33,830 nt of DNA from DASQBT01 sp049578545 (GCA_049578545.1 JBAUMF010000090.1:1-33830), one strand, 5' to 3'. Positions 8,538 through 17,876 are shown, numbered from the stretch's first letter. The notes: a model not told the origin generated them from the sequence alone. Made by a program: numbers and translations.

Positions 8538-8830
8538 TTGCCTGTTAAGTTCCTCAGACTCGCCAGGGGTCATGAATCCCGACGGCCGGGCACTGGCGCT
8601 CCTGGTCCGAATGGCGCGCTGCCCCTGCATCAGTCTAAAAAGCGCGTTTTGGCGCAACTTGGGTGTACCAAAGCTCTGCCGGATCCGATCAAGCCGATTG
8701 TCCTGGCGGCTATCAATCTTGTCGGAAAGACGTTGGTTTTCCTGCAAACCTCTGGTGTTCAGTCGGTAATCGCCGCAGCCGCAAACGTCAAGATTGCGAT
8801 CGCTATCAGACAAGGTGAAGCCTTGAACAT
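8538..8830 (-). pseudogene. frameshifted small secreted protein (Arg/Gln-rich, exported)
   Basis: Reading down the minus strand, ATG 8830 is preceded by AAAGGGG at ideal spacing. It encodes a good signal peptide (MFKASPCLIAIAILTFAAAA) and then runs into a TGA after ITD. In the neighbouring frame, right at that point, the sequence continues as DYRLNTRGLQENQ, then IDSRQDNRLDRIRQ, FRLMQGQRAIR and MTPGESEELNRQ. As I recall it, this resembles small periplasmic proteins of betaproteobacteria with a signal peptide followed by Arg/Gln-rich helices (RQ.NQ.RI.QG, then LTP.E...L). After LNRQ at 8538 the resemblance ends and the C-terminus looks decayed. I read it as a gene broken by a frameshift near 8765 and by loss of its end. 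Function of the family is unknown. It sits 80 bases downstream of the antiporter gene on the same strand. Confidence 0.5.
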
Positions 8831-8910
8831 CAATCATCCCCTTTGGGGTCGAACAGACAGACCTTCCGAATCAGTGCAGACAGGGCTTAAGGGAATGCAA
8901 ATGATGATTG

Positions 8911-10713
8911 TCATGCCGTAGCGGAATGATTTTGTTCGGCCTTCGGGTTTACCAGGCTAATGAGCATCTGTCCGGGTTGTGGATTCAGGTTGGCATCAGG
9001 GCTGTACACCTGCAGCTTGTGATTGGATGTGATCAGGAAAAGTGGAATGACTTCGCCCACGTAATGCGCCTTAAAGGCGTCAAAGCCAAAGTTTTCAGTT
9101 AGTTTGGTTTTCTTGATCGCCCATTCACCAAGGAAGCGCTGGGTTAACGTCGTGTGTGTAATGCCTTCACCAAACAGGATGCGGCCGCGAAGATGACTGG
9201 AGACTTCCTCTGGTAGGCGCTTTTCTTCTGGAGCCAGCTGGAAAATGCGGTTTCGTCCGAACAAGGGTGCAAAGTGAAGCGCGGCCAGGGAATTGGCGTC
9301 GTCATTGCTTGTCGCTGCAACCAGGCGTCCTATCCCCCCTAGTTCAACCTGTTCAAGCACAGACTCGGAAAACACGCTGGCGTAGACCGCGGCGATCCCC
9401 TCCATGCGTGCAGCCAGAATATTATGCAGGGAATTATCAACCAGCATGACCGGATAGCCCTCGTCCTTGAGCGCCTTGGCCAGGCGCCTCACCCAGAATC
9501 GGCCACCCAGAAAAAGGATACCTTCCGCTTCTGCCCTCACCAGACCCAGTCGCTTCGCAACCAGGCCAGCGCTGAGACTGTAGACCACCACAGTACCAAT
9601 GATGATGAAGAACGTCACCGCAACAAGCTTTTCCGCACCCGGGTAGGCAATGTCGTGAAGACGCAGGGCGAAGATCGATGAGATTGCTGCAGCCACGATA
9701 CCGCGAGGCGCCATCCATGCCATGAAAAGCTTATCGCGCAGCTCCAGTTTCGAGCCCAGTGTGGAAATAAAAACAGACGTGGGCCGAACGACAAAAAGCA
9801 GCACGAGCAGAAATGCAAAACTGGCAAGCCAGACTTTTGCCACTTCCTCGGTATGGAGATTGGCCGCCAGCAGAATAAATACGGTTGCGATCAGCATCAC
9901 ACGAAGGTTTTCCTTGAATTCGATGATGTGATGGACATTGACAGTCTTCTGGTTGGCCATGGCGAAACCCATGACGGTGACTGCAAGCAAGCCGGACTCA
10001 TGCTGAAGCAGGTTTGCGGCGGTGAAGATGGCCACGACCAGCATGAGGGTGACGGGATTTTGCAGAAAATCTGGGACCCAGTCCTTTTTCAGGAACAGCA
10101 CCATGATGAAGGCGCCCAGAATTCCAGCAAGGCTGCCAATCAGAACCGTGTTGAATAACGTACCGGCAATATCGGTCCAGTTGGCGCTACCCAAAGCAAT
10201 GGCTTCGAATACCAGCACGGCCAGCACCGCGCCGATGGGATCGATCACGATCCCCTCCCACTTGAGTGTCGGGCCGACGATCCCGGACGGACGGATATGA
10301 CGCAACATGGGGATGATTACGGTGGGCCCGGTGACGATCAGGATTGCACCCAGCAGCGTGGCCAGAGGCCATTCGAAGCCGAGTATCCAATGGGCCATGG
10401 ACAGGCTTATCAACCAGGTCAGCATTGCGCCGAGTGTTACCAGCCGGCTCATGACGCCACCGACCGAGCGGAATTCCTTCAGCGAAAGACTCAATCCGCC
10501 TTCAAACAGAATCACGGCTACCGAGAGAGAGACAAAGGGATAAAGCAGATTGCCAAAAAGCAGTTCGGGTTGAATGAACCCGGTAACCGGACCGGCGAGA
10601 ATGCCAAAGACGAGTAGAAGCAGAATGGAAGGCAGTTGGAGGCGCCAGCCCAACCACTGGGCCGAAATACCCAGCACCGCAACCGCGCTCAAGCTGAGCA
10701 GAAAATGTTCCAT
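8911..10713 (-). CDS. CPA-family cation/proton antiporter with C-terminal nucleotide-binding (TrkA-N-like) domain
   Basis: This is an inner-membrane monovalent cation/H+ exchanger of the NhaP/KefB type, likely serving pH and Na+ or K+ homeostasis. The 600-residue protein starts with about twelve hydrophobic segments (residues 1-385). LQLPSILLLLVFGILAGP and SVAVILFEGGLSL are typical of the family; GPTVIIPMLR is followed by LKWEGIVIDPIGA, which carries the Glu and Asp expected at the ion-binding site. From about 390 to 510 a soluble Rossmann-like domain follows (LFLGGRFWVRRLAKAL, VMLVDNS, LVAATSNDDANSLAA), resembling TrkA-N domains that gate transport with NAD(H) or nucleotides. A C-terminal tail follows. 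Which ion it moves cannot be told from sequence. It diverges from the giant activase gene to its right. Confidence 0.88.
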   Translation of the reverse strand: MEHFLLSLSAVAVLGISAQWLGWRLQLPSILLLLVFGILAGPVTGFIQPELLFGNLLYPFVSLSVAVILFEGGLSLSLKEFRSVGGVMSRLVTLGAMLTWLISLSMAHWILGFEWPLATLLGAILIVTGPTVIIPMLRHIRPSGIVGPTLKWEGIVIDPIGAVLAVLVFEAIALGSANWTDIAGTLFNTVLIGSLAGILGAFIMVLFLKKDWVPDFLQNPVTLMLVVAIFTAANLLQHESGLLAVTVMGFAMANQKTVNVHHIIEFKENLRVMLIATVFILLAANLHTEEVAKVWLASFAFLLVLLFVVRPTSVFISTLGSKLELRDKLFMAWMAPRGIVAAAISSIFALRLHDIAYPGAEKLVAVTFFIIIGTVVVYSLSAGLVAKRLGLVRAEAEGILFLGGRFWVRRLAKALKDEGYPVMLVDNSLHNILAARMEGIAAVYASVFSESVLEQVELGGIGRLVAATSNDDANSLAALHFAPLFGRNRIFQLAPEEKRLPEEVSSHLRGRILFGEGITHTTLTQRFLGEWAIKKTKLTENFGFDAFKAHYVGEVIPLFLITSNHKLQVYSPDANLNPQPGQMLISLVNPKAEQNHSATA

Positions 10714-11096
10714 TGAGCCAACTTAACAGGTGGCGGCATGATCGGCAATGTGAGACATCTCTTGATCCAGCCCGGCCTGGTGGGTCACACAGGGTTTGAT
10801 CACAGCTTGCCTGCGCGGCCATACGCTCCAGAACGCCTTTGGCCTCCTCTAGACAGATGAAGCGTTAGGAAGACTTGGGCGCCATTTCACCCCGATGATG
10901 ACCTTGTGGATATCCAAGGTGGAATTTAATCCCGGAAAAAAAGCTAATTACTACAGATGGTTGCAAAACCGACAAAAAGACATAACTTTCAGTAATGGCG
11001 CATGTATGGTATTCAGACGCCTATGTCTTAAGTAATATTTCCTTAACAAGCGTTAGTTGGGACAATCATGCTTACAAAACACACGGTAAGGCAACG
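10714..11096. promoter_or_regulatory. divergent intergenic region between antiporter and giant activase gene
   Basis: This gap should hold the promoters of both flanking genes. I find the perfect 10-bp palindrome TGGATATCCA at 10907-10916, set in a wider CCTTG...AAGG context, a possible operator. The stretch 10940-11096 is noticeably AT-rich. The frame of the downstream gene is open from 10986 on, but its codons up to about 11100 are AT-rich and unlike the rest of the gene, so I treat that part as untranslated leader. No convincing -35/-10 pair was found. Confidence 0.3.
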
Positions 11097-14000
11097 ATGG
11101 GGGGAATAGACCTTGATCGCATAATGAATGCGCTGAACTGGACAAATGGGAAGATGGGGTCCGGTTCATACGTCGGTCTGGAACCGGTGCAGCCAAACGA
11201 TGGCAGTATTTTCATCGATGCAGGTGTAGGTTTTCTCCGGCTTCGGGCTTACGATGGCAGCAATGGTCTTCTGTCCGACAAGACCGTTCCAAGTAGCAGC
11301 GATCTTGGAGATCTTCTGGGGACGCATGGCATTGATACCTTCTTTGGCGCGGGGGTGCAGGTTCCCGTCTATATCACCGGCAAGCTGGCTGCGCTCGTCA
11401 AGGCGAAACTGGGACGTGGCAAGACCATCATGCCCGCCGCTGCATCCTGGCTGGCCGCCAGGGACCTGATTCACCAAGCCGATAACAAATGGGTGCAGTC
11501 TCTCGCCATCATTGAGCTTTCTGCATCGGGTTACTTGATAGTCGGGGTGGATCGCAGCGGGGCGCTAAAGAACGATCTGCTTGTGGTTAATCCCCGCTGC
11601 GGAGCGGGTTCAGGTGTCAACCTCGATCGTGTCCTGCAGAAGCTGGGCATGGCCCGGGTTGAGGTGGACGCACTGCTTGCCGGATATGCCGGAGAAGCGG
11701 GGCGCCAGCACCGGGATTTGGTGCCTGTGCGAGCCGATCGCTGTGGAGTCTTCAGTTCTTCCGCCACCATCTCGGACAAGAATCAGGGCATCCCGCTGGA
11801 CGTCGCACTTGCTACCACCCTAAAGTCCGAAGTACTTAAGGCTTGCCGCAAGCTGCCGGCAGGCTTCGACAAGGTCTGCCTGGCAGGTCGGGTATTTCAC
11901 TGGAGCTTTGCCCGGGAATGCGCGGAAGATTATCTGCATGCCATCGGTGTGCGGGAGGTCGTTTGCGACCCGGACAACACCCAGATACTGGATTCCCTCC
12001 ACAGAATGATCGAACGCCTGGGCGACGAGGCTATTGCGCAGCCGGATATCCGCCTGGAGCGTCAGGCGGAAGTGGAATACTACCCATCGTTTGCCGAACT
12101 GAAACGACAACACGAAGCGGATCATCACTATCTGCGCCTGCCAGACCAGTCCGTCCGCATCGTCACCGGCACGGAAATGTTGGGCCACGCTGTGCATGTA
12201 GGCCTGGATGTCGGTTCCACAATGGCCAAGGCGGTGGTGGCTGATGCCGTCAGCGGGGAAGTCCTGTTTATCAATGCCTATAGCAACGCCGGCGATACCA
12301 TCGAGACTCTCAAGCTGGTATTTCGCGATCTTCGCAATGCCGGGGTCAATACCTTGTCGGTGCGCGGTATTGGCATAACCGGGTCGGCGCGCTTCCAGGT
12401 GCAACAGGCACTGGAACATATCTATCCGGAGCTGGCCCGGCGTGTGTCGCTGCTGGTGGAAAATTATGCGCATGCGCGCGGCTCCATCGCCCTCGCCCGC
12501 GAGCATGTGCAGCGGCTTAAGGACTGGGGGATCACCGGTGTCAATGAGGACTTCTGCATCCTGGTGGACATCGGCGGCGAGGACACCAAGATTTCCACCA
12601 TTGCGCTGCGCGAAGCCGAGTTGTTCAACAACGCCATGAACCTGAAGTGTTCGGCGGGGACCGGCAGCCTGATGGATACGCTGAGCGCCATGTTTGCCAT
12701 GCCCGGCGTGGCGGTGGCCAGCGCAGAGGCGTTTACGGCGCCCAGAGCCATGGTCATCAACGCCACCTGTGCTGTGTTTCTCATGGAAAATGCGCGCAAG
12801 CTGCAGGTGCAGGGCGTGCCCCGCGCTGAGATCCTGGCCTCCGCCAATTGGGCCATCGTCGAGAACATGTCGCGCACCTTGTGGAGCCAGGTGGAACTGC
12901 CAGGCAATGCAGTGGTTTTGCTGCATGGTCAGACCATGCTTTCCGAACCGCTGCCGCTGGCAGTGACGCATCGGCTGCAGACTTACCTGAATGCCCCTGC
13001 CTATGCCCTGGTGCCGCCCAACCCAGGTCACCGTGCCTGTTTCGGGCTAATCCACACCCTGGAACAAGTCGCACCCGAAGGGTCCGTCGACATCCCTCTC
13101 GACAAGTTCCTGGAAGCCAAATTCGAAAAACGCATCATCCAGTGCCATGGTGCGGCCTGCGACGACAAATCGGCTTGCTGCAATCGCACCATGCTCACCT
13201 GCCGCAAGGAAGACGGCAGCAAGCTCATGTCGTTTACCTTGGGCGGTTGCAGTGCCATCAACGAAATGCTTGCCCGGAAGAAGGACAAAACCCAGCCCAA
13301 GCCAGTGCGCGACACCTACAAGGAAATCTGGGACTTTGTTGACAGCCATCATTCGCATTCCGAAGACCCGAACCGGCTGATCATTCCACGCAGCTTTGCC
13401 GTTTCGGAATGGGCCTTTCTGTTTGCCCGGTTGTTTGAACGGCTTGGCATCCCGGTGCATGTGGACAACGTGCGCGAGACGGATCTCACCGATGCCCAGC
13501 CGCTGTTCAACATCGACACCTGCGCACCCCACATGGGTGCGGTAGGCCAATTCCGCCGCCTGGCGGCCGAGCCGCACGGAATCATTGTCGCGCCGCAGAT
13601 TGAATTTCTGCCGACGGAAGGGAAGAGCCAGGGACGCGCCTGCACCCTCAATCAGGGTGGGGTGGCAGTTGCAATGAACCTGGCCCGCCTGGCGCATCCG
13701 GAGGCGCGCTTCCATCTGTTCAACGTGGACCTGGGGCAGCTGGATGCCGACACCTTGCGCGCCCAGCTTCAGGACAGACTTGAACCGGTATTTCGGCATT
13801 ACGGAGTTGCCCCAACCCATGAAGAGCTGCTTTCCGTCATCGCGGGTGCGATTGCGGACCACAGAAATCTGCGTCTCGCGATGGCAGACTTTTCCGCCAG
13901 CCTGGCCGAAGAGGCGCTCGATCAAGGTATTCCGGTGGCGGTTGTGGTAGGGCGTGAATACGTCCTTAATCCCGGAATCTATGACAGCCATGTGCGCCGC

Positions 14001-15947
14001 CTGCTGCGTGATAAGCACATGGTCGTGCTGCCATCCTATGTGCTGGATATGGAGCTGGATGAGGCCTACAAGCATATCTACTGGCGCAATCCGCATTTTA
14101 TTGTCAGCCTGCTCAGTGCCGTCGCTCATCGCAACCTGCATCAGCGACTTCGCCATGCGCGGCTGCGCGAGGTGTTTCGCCGGATCGAGAGCGGTCCCGA
14201 CCTGATGCCGGTGGTACAGGTGTCCACTTTCAGCTGTGGCCCCGACAGCGTCGTTACGCCATTTGTCGCGGAGATCATGAAACAGCGGCCGTTCCTTTTG
14301 ATCCAGTCCGATGCAGTCATCAAGGAACTCGCCCACCTGGAAAACCGCGTCAATACCTACGTCAAGCAGCTGCAGCTTGGCCTGCATGAACGATTGAAAA
14401 TTGGCAGTGGGGAGACCTTTGACATCCATACACTGGATGAACTGAGCTTTGCGGGACCCATCGACCGCGAGCAGGATGTCATTTATTTCCCCACCATGTC
14501 CGATAACCGTTTCTTGTCCGCGGTGCTGCGTGGCGCGGGCTACACCTGCGTGGACAATTACGACGAGCAGAGTTATGACCTGCACCGCCTGGTAAAAAAG
14601 GGCAGGCGAACAACCGGCGATGCAGTTTGTGCCCCGCTCGCCTCAGTCTATGCCGACTTGCAACTTGCCATGGACGATTTTCACCACCGTCGCGAGGTCG
14701 GTGATCCCCAGGTTAAGGGCAAGCGGCGATTGCTTTACTTCGACAACAAGGGTCCGGGCCCCTGCCGCCAGGGGCAGTACGTCGATGTGCATCGGCTGCT
14801 GTATTACGGGAAATCTGCAACCCATGGCCAGGCTGCAGAGAGCCATGATGCTGGATGCCAGGCTTTGCCTGGCCAAGGCGCGCTCAAATTCCTGGTTGGC
14901 AAGGAAACCGAAGGCTGGAATATCGGCATCGAGGAATGGGCTCTTTCTCGCGCTCACCAGGGCGTTGTAGTCCAGGGCGTCTTGCACAACCTTCTATTCC
15001 TGGGTGGGGCGGCATGTAGTGATTACGCTGAATACCAGCAGTTCCTTAGAGACTATCGGGCGCTCAAGGCTGACCTGCTGCGCTCGCTGGAATCCTTTGC
15101 CGGCCCGGGACGCCTGGCCCGCGCGCTGATCAAGCGAGTCGGTGAGCGGACCTATCTCGGGCCTTTGGTGAAATATTTTGCCTATCGGCTGCATGGGCGG
15201 GACATGGTCAAACCGTTGCGACGATTCGCTCAAAAGTGGATTAAAGGCCGCCTGCCAAAAGGACATGGATTTGAAATTGCCCTTACCGGTGAGATCTTCA
15301 TGCGGGTTTCCCAGTGTGAGGAAATCTTCCGCATGCTGCTTGCCAACCTCGGTTTCCGTCGCTTCAGGCTTGATTTCAATCCGACGTGGACCTATATGGA
15401 ATGGACCTTTGATGAAGCCATGGAAATTCAGCGCGACCAGCTCGAACGCCTGCGCTCAGGTTTGGACGGAGGAAAGAGGCATGCCGATGAAATACGGACG
15501 CTTCAGTCTGCTATGCGGACAAACCGGGTACGCCAGTACGTCTTCCGCAACTTTGTTGTCAGACCACTTTACCGTGCTGCCGGTATTCCAATGTCACCTT
15601 CAACGATTGAAGTGCTGAAGCAGACGCGCGAATTGCTGCCGACCTTGCGGCCGCTGAGCGAAATTGCCACCTATGTGGGCGAAGCGCTGGGCGAACTGCG
15701 CAAGGGCGCGGACATCGTGCTCAATGTCGCGCCCAATGGCTGCATGGTCGCATCGATGGGCGAGGTGCTGACGCCTGCCATCATGGCCGCAAATGAGACA
15801 GGCCATGGCCGGATCCAGCAGTTGTTCTCGGCCGAAGGCGATGTCAATGAGGAGTTGCTTACCCTTGCGCTGCTTAAGGCCATGGGACCGGAAGGATATT
15901 ACCGCAGCCAGGCTTCCGTCGGTTCAGAGACTACCACTGCGACGTAG
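11097..15947 (+). CDS. giant tandem BadF/BcrA-type activase ATPase fused to DUF2229 / HgdB-like iron-sulfur regions
   Basis: This is a single intact protein of about 1,616 residues. Residues about 36-350 form a divergent ASKHA activase domain (IDAGVGFLRL, then CGAGSG with C168 and RCGVF with C216). Residues about 366-650 form a canonical activase (GLDVGSTMAK, LVDIGGEDTK, KCSAGTGS with C518, NATCAVF with C558); two such Cys per domain hold a [4Fe-4S] cluster in known activators. A Cys-rich patch follows (C683, C688, C693, C694, C701). A DUF2229-like part (about 760-1000) has IPRSF, NIDTCAPH (C809) and C849. An HgdB-like part has STFSCGPDS (C1047), GDAVC (C1178), GPGPCRQGQY (C1223) and NVAPNGCM (C1549). 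Such proteins couple ATP hydrolysis to low-potential electron transfer; the substrate is unknown here. ATG 11097 is chosen for its TAAGG upstream; 10995 and 11154 are alternatives. No partner gene is adjacent. Confidence 0.85.
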   Translation: MGGIDLDRIMNALNWTNGKMGSGSYVGLEPVQPNDGSIFIDAGVGFLRLRAYDGSNGLLSDKTVPSSSDLGDLLGTHGIDTFFGAGVQVPVYITGKLAALVKAKLGRGKTIMPAAASWLAARDLIHQADNKWVQSLAIIELSASGYLIVGVDRSGALKNDLLVVNPRCGAGSGVNLDRVLQKLGMARVEVDALLAGYAGEAGRQHRDLVPVRADRCGVFSSSATISDKNQGIPLDVALATTLKSEVLKACRKLPAGFDKVCLAGRVFHWSFARECAEDYLHAIGVREVVCDPDNTQILDSLHRMIERLGDEAIAQPDIRLERQAEVEYYPSFAELKRQHEADHHYLRLPDQSVRIVTGTEMLGHAVHVGLDVGSTMAKAVVADAVSGEVLFINAYSNAGDTIETLKLVFRDLRNAGVNTLSVRGIGITGSARFQVQQALEHIYPELARRVSLLVENYAHARGSIALAREHVQRLKDWGITGVNEDFCILVDIGGEDTKISTIALREAELFNNAMNLKCSAGTGSLMDTLSAMFAMPGVAVASAEAFTAPRAMVINATCAVFLMENARKLQVQGVPRAEILASANWAIVENMSRTLWSQVELPGNAVVLLHGQTMLSEPLPLAVTHRLQTYLNAPAYALVPPNPGHRACFGLIHTLEQVAPEGSVDIPLDKFLEAKFEKRIIQCHGAACDDKSACCNRTMLTCRKEDGSKLMSFTLGGCSAINEMLARKKDKTQPKPVRDTYKEIWDFVDSHHSHSEDPNRLIIPRSFAVSEWAFLFARLFERLGIPVHVDNVRETDLTDAQPLFNIDTCAPHMGAVGQFRRLAAEPHGIIVAPQIEFLPTEGKSQGRACTLNQGGVAVAMNLARLAHPEARFHLFNVDLGQLDADTLRAQLQDRLEPVFRHYGVAPTHEELLSVIAGAIADHRNLRLAMADFSASLAEEALDQGIPVAVVVGREYVLNPGIYDSHVRRLLRDKHMVVLPSYVLDMELDEAYKHIYWRNPHFIVSLLSAVAHRNLHQRLRHARLREVFRRIESGPDLMPVVQVSTFSCGPDSVVTPFVAEIMKQRPFLLIQSDAVIKELAHLENRVNTYVKQLQLGLHERLKIGSGETFDIHTLDELSFAGPIDREQDVIYFPTMSDNRFLSAVLRGAGYTCVDNYDEQSYDLHRLVKKGRRTTGDAVCAPLASVYADLQLAMDDFHHRREVGDPQVKGKRRLLYFDNKGPGPCRQGQYVDVHRLLYYGKSATHGQAAESHDAGCQALPGQGALKFLVGKETEGWNIGIEEWALSRAHQGVVVQGVLHNLLFLGGAACSDYAEYQQFLRDYRALKADLLRSLESFAGPGRLARALIKRVGERTYLGPLVKYFAYRLHGRDMVKPLRRFAQKWIKGRLPKGHGFEIALTGEIFMRVSQCEEIFRMLLANLGFRRFRLDFNPTWTYMEWTFDEAMEIQRDQLERLRSGLDGGKRHADEIRTLQSAMRTNRVRQYVFRNFVVRPLYRAAGIPMSPSTIEVLKQTRELLPTLRPLSEIATYVGEALGELRKGADIVLNVAPNGCMVASMGEVLTPAIMAANETGHGRIQQLFSAEGDVNEELLTLALLKAMGPEGYYRSQASVGSETTTAT

Positions 15948-16078
15948 AGCAGTTGGAATGGCGAGCACGCTTGTGGATTAGTTTCCTGGAAGTTCTGTGT
16001 CGGAGGAGGCCATAAGCTAGGCGCAAGACCGTGCCTTTCCATGTGCCCTTCATGGTTCAAATAAGTTTGTCGGCTGAT

Positions 16079-17866
16079 TCAGGGTTCGAGGCTTTCCAGC
16101 CGCTTCATGAAGTTGCGCTTGGCCCTGTATTCGGCGCGGAGAGCGGCCAGTTCCTGCCGGTATTGTTCCTGCTTGCCGTGATTGAGGCGTAAGGCGCGGA
16201 TGGCTGCGACGAGTTCATGCGCTTCATCGTAACGGGCGTTGCTTTGCCCTTGCCGGACGGCATCGGGCAGCAGTTTCTGGTAGATGGAAACGGCTTCGTC
16301 AGGGTGGCTTTCGCCGCGCATTTTTGCGACGGCGGGCCAGAGCTTGCCTGCAATCGCGTGCCCGCTCGCCAGTTCCCAGACACGGCTTGCGTTGTTTTCG
16401 CGCAGCTGGATTTGTACCAGGGTGGAGCGGGTGCCGGGTGATCCCCATGCATTGGGTTTTGATGGTTTCTTGCGGGCGGCTTCTTCGTTTTGCATGAGGG
16501 CTTCCAGGTACTCGATGGCGCGCTGGCGGACTTGCGTCCGCGCCGCCCCGGGCGTGTGCTGCAACAGGTGGAGGTAAGCCTCGAAATAAGGCGCTTTGGC
16601 AAACTGATGCCAGGCCAGTTCGCTTGCGCGTTCAGGATCGCCGTGCTTGCGGTGGAGGCTGACAAGGAAGTCGATGAGTCCGGAGTTGTGCTCGTTCGGG
16701 AATGCCGCCAGCCCGCGTTCGGCCCAATCCAGCGCCTGTTTGTGGCACCCTGATGCGGCGCGGCGCTCAGCCAGTTGCAGGTAGCGGTACGCGCTGTCGA
16801 GGTTTTTTTCCAGCAGCTTGAGCAGAGGTGCATCGTTGCCGTCATGCTGGCACAAGGCTTCCATCATGCGCTCGATCTGGTAACGGCTGGGACCAGTGTT
16901 AATGGATGTCATCGTTTTGACAGGCAGTTTTTCCGCCGCTTCCAAGACGCGCTGGCGGTAGTGGTTCAACCCTTCTTTGCCCAGTACGTCTGCGTAGTGC
17001 GGCAAGGCGGGGGGATAGAAATCCCACTCGGCGGCTATTTCGATGTCGAACAAATGCTCGGCCAGCTCGATCGGGTCGGGATTGCTGGCCCGGCAGGCGG
17101 CGAGATGAGCCTCTCCCAGCCGGTGCAATGCTTCCTGCACTGCGCCATCGGAGTCGTCAACGTTGTCCAGCGAAGCTTCCGCCTGCTGGATGGTCTCTTC
17201 GATAATCGCGGGCAAACCGGGTTCGCCCAACGGGATACGGTCTTCGATCAATTGCGCGGCGTCGTGCAGCCGTTCGGCAAAGTCTTCCGCCTGCCGCCAG
17301 TCCAGAAACGCGGGCTGCCGCGCCGCTTTCAAAACCGCGCTGCGCAAGGCTGCCAGACCTGAGGTGTTTCTTTTTCCGCCACTTGCCGCGCGTGCGTTGA
17401 GCAGCAGCTTGTCACGCATGCCTCTGTCACGGCTGGCGGCTTGCATGAGCCAGTCTTTGAGCGCGACTTCGGTCAGGGTATCGAGATATTCCGCGAGCGT
17501 ATCGGCCTGGGTTCTGCGCTTCCTGCGCGGCTTGCCGGATCGAACGTTGCCAGCATCCTCTTCCGGCGGGAAGGATTCCTCTCCGTTGTTTTCCAGCCAG
17601 GAAAGCGACACGGCGACGGCGTGTTTGCAGAAATCGCCGCTGTCACCCACCGGGCAGGTGCAGTCATACTCCAGGTTGTTGTCAGGCGTTGCGCTCAAGG
17701 TTACGCGATAGGTTTCCGTGCCTTGCACTGAGGCTTGAACGCGGTCACTCTCTTCTTTGAGCAAGCCGACCGCGCCTTCCTGGAAATAGGCTTTGCCGCG
17801 CGCAAAGGCCTTTTCTCCGGCCAGTTCTCGCACACGTTTCAGTGTGAGTACGTCGGCCAGACTCAT
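16079..17866 (-). CDS. SWIM zinc-finger domain protein
   Basis: This is a soluble protein of 595 residues with an N-terminal SWIM zinc finger: C69-x-C71-x8-C80-x-H82 (YDCTCPVG ... FCKH), preceded by the usual beta-rich segment (TYRVTL). SWIM fingers bind DNA or proteins. The rest is mostly helical, with many Ala, Leu and Glu residues and tetratricopeptide-like stretches (for example LLEKNLDSAYRYLQLAERRAA in parts and ALDWAERGLAAFP). ATG 17866 is preferred because the protein then begins just ahead of the recognisable domain; the frame is open 53 codons further upstream, but that part lies inside gltD. It starts 10 bases after the gltD stop, so it is probably translated from the gltBD transcript. 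Function is not established. Confidence 0.8.
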   Translation of the reverse strand: MSLADVLTLKRVRELAGEKAFARGKAYFQEGAVGLLKEESDRVQASVQGTETYRVTLSATPDNNLEYDCTCPVGDSGDFCKHAVAVSLSWLENNGEESFPPEEDAGNVRSGKPRRKRRTQADTLAEYLDTLTEVALKDWLMQAASRDRGMRDKLLLNARAASGGKRNTSGLAALRSAVLKAARQPAFLDWRQAEDFAERLHDAAQLIEDRIPLGEPGLPAIIEETIQQAEASLDNVDDSDGAVQEALHRLGEAHLAACRASNPDPIELAEHLFDIEIAAEWDFYPPALPHYADVLGKEGLNHYRQRVLEAAEKLPVKTMTSINTGPSRYQIERMMEALCQHDGNDAPLLKLLEKNLDSAYRYLQLAERRAASGCHKQALDWAERGLAAFPNEHNSGLIDFLVSLHRKHGDPERASELAWHQFAKAPYFEAYLHLLQHTPGAARTQVRQRAIEYLEALMQNEEAARKKPSKPNAWGSPGTRSTLVQIQLRENNASRVWELASGHAIAGKLWPAVAKMRGESHPDEAVSIYQKLLPDAVRQGQSNARYDEAHELVAAIRALRLNHGKQEQYRQELAALRAEYRAKRNFMKRLESLEP

Positions 17867-17876
17867 GGCGGCAAGC

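Noticed and set aside
8538..8921. 127-residue plus-strand frame with a hydrophobic Ala/Ile segment
   Set aside because: The hydrophobic part is the mirror of the signal peptide of the minus-strand pseudogene, and the frame overlaps the antiporter end.
11820..13031. 403-residue open frame on the minus strand
   Set aside because: Antisense shadow of the same gene; no domain, no ribosome site.
13047..14585. 512-residue open frame on the minus strand
   Set aside because: It lies antisense to the giant activase gene, has a His/Gln-rich translation without domains, and is explained by codon bias of the plus-strand gene.
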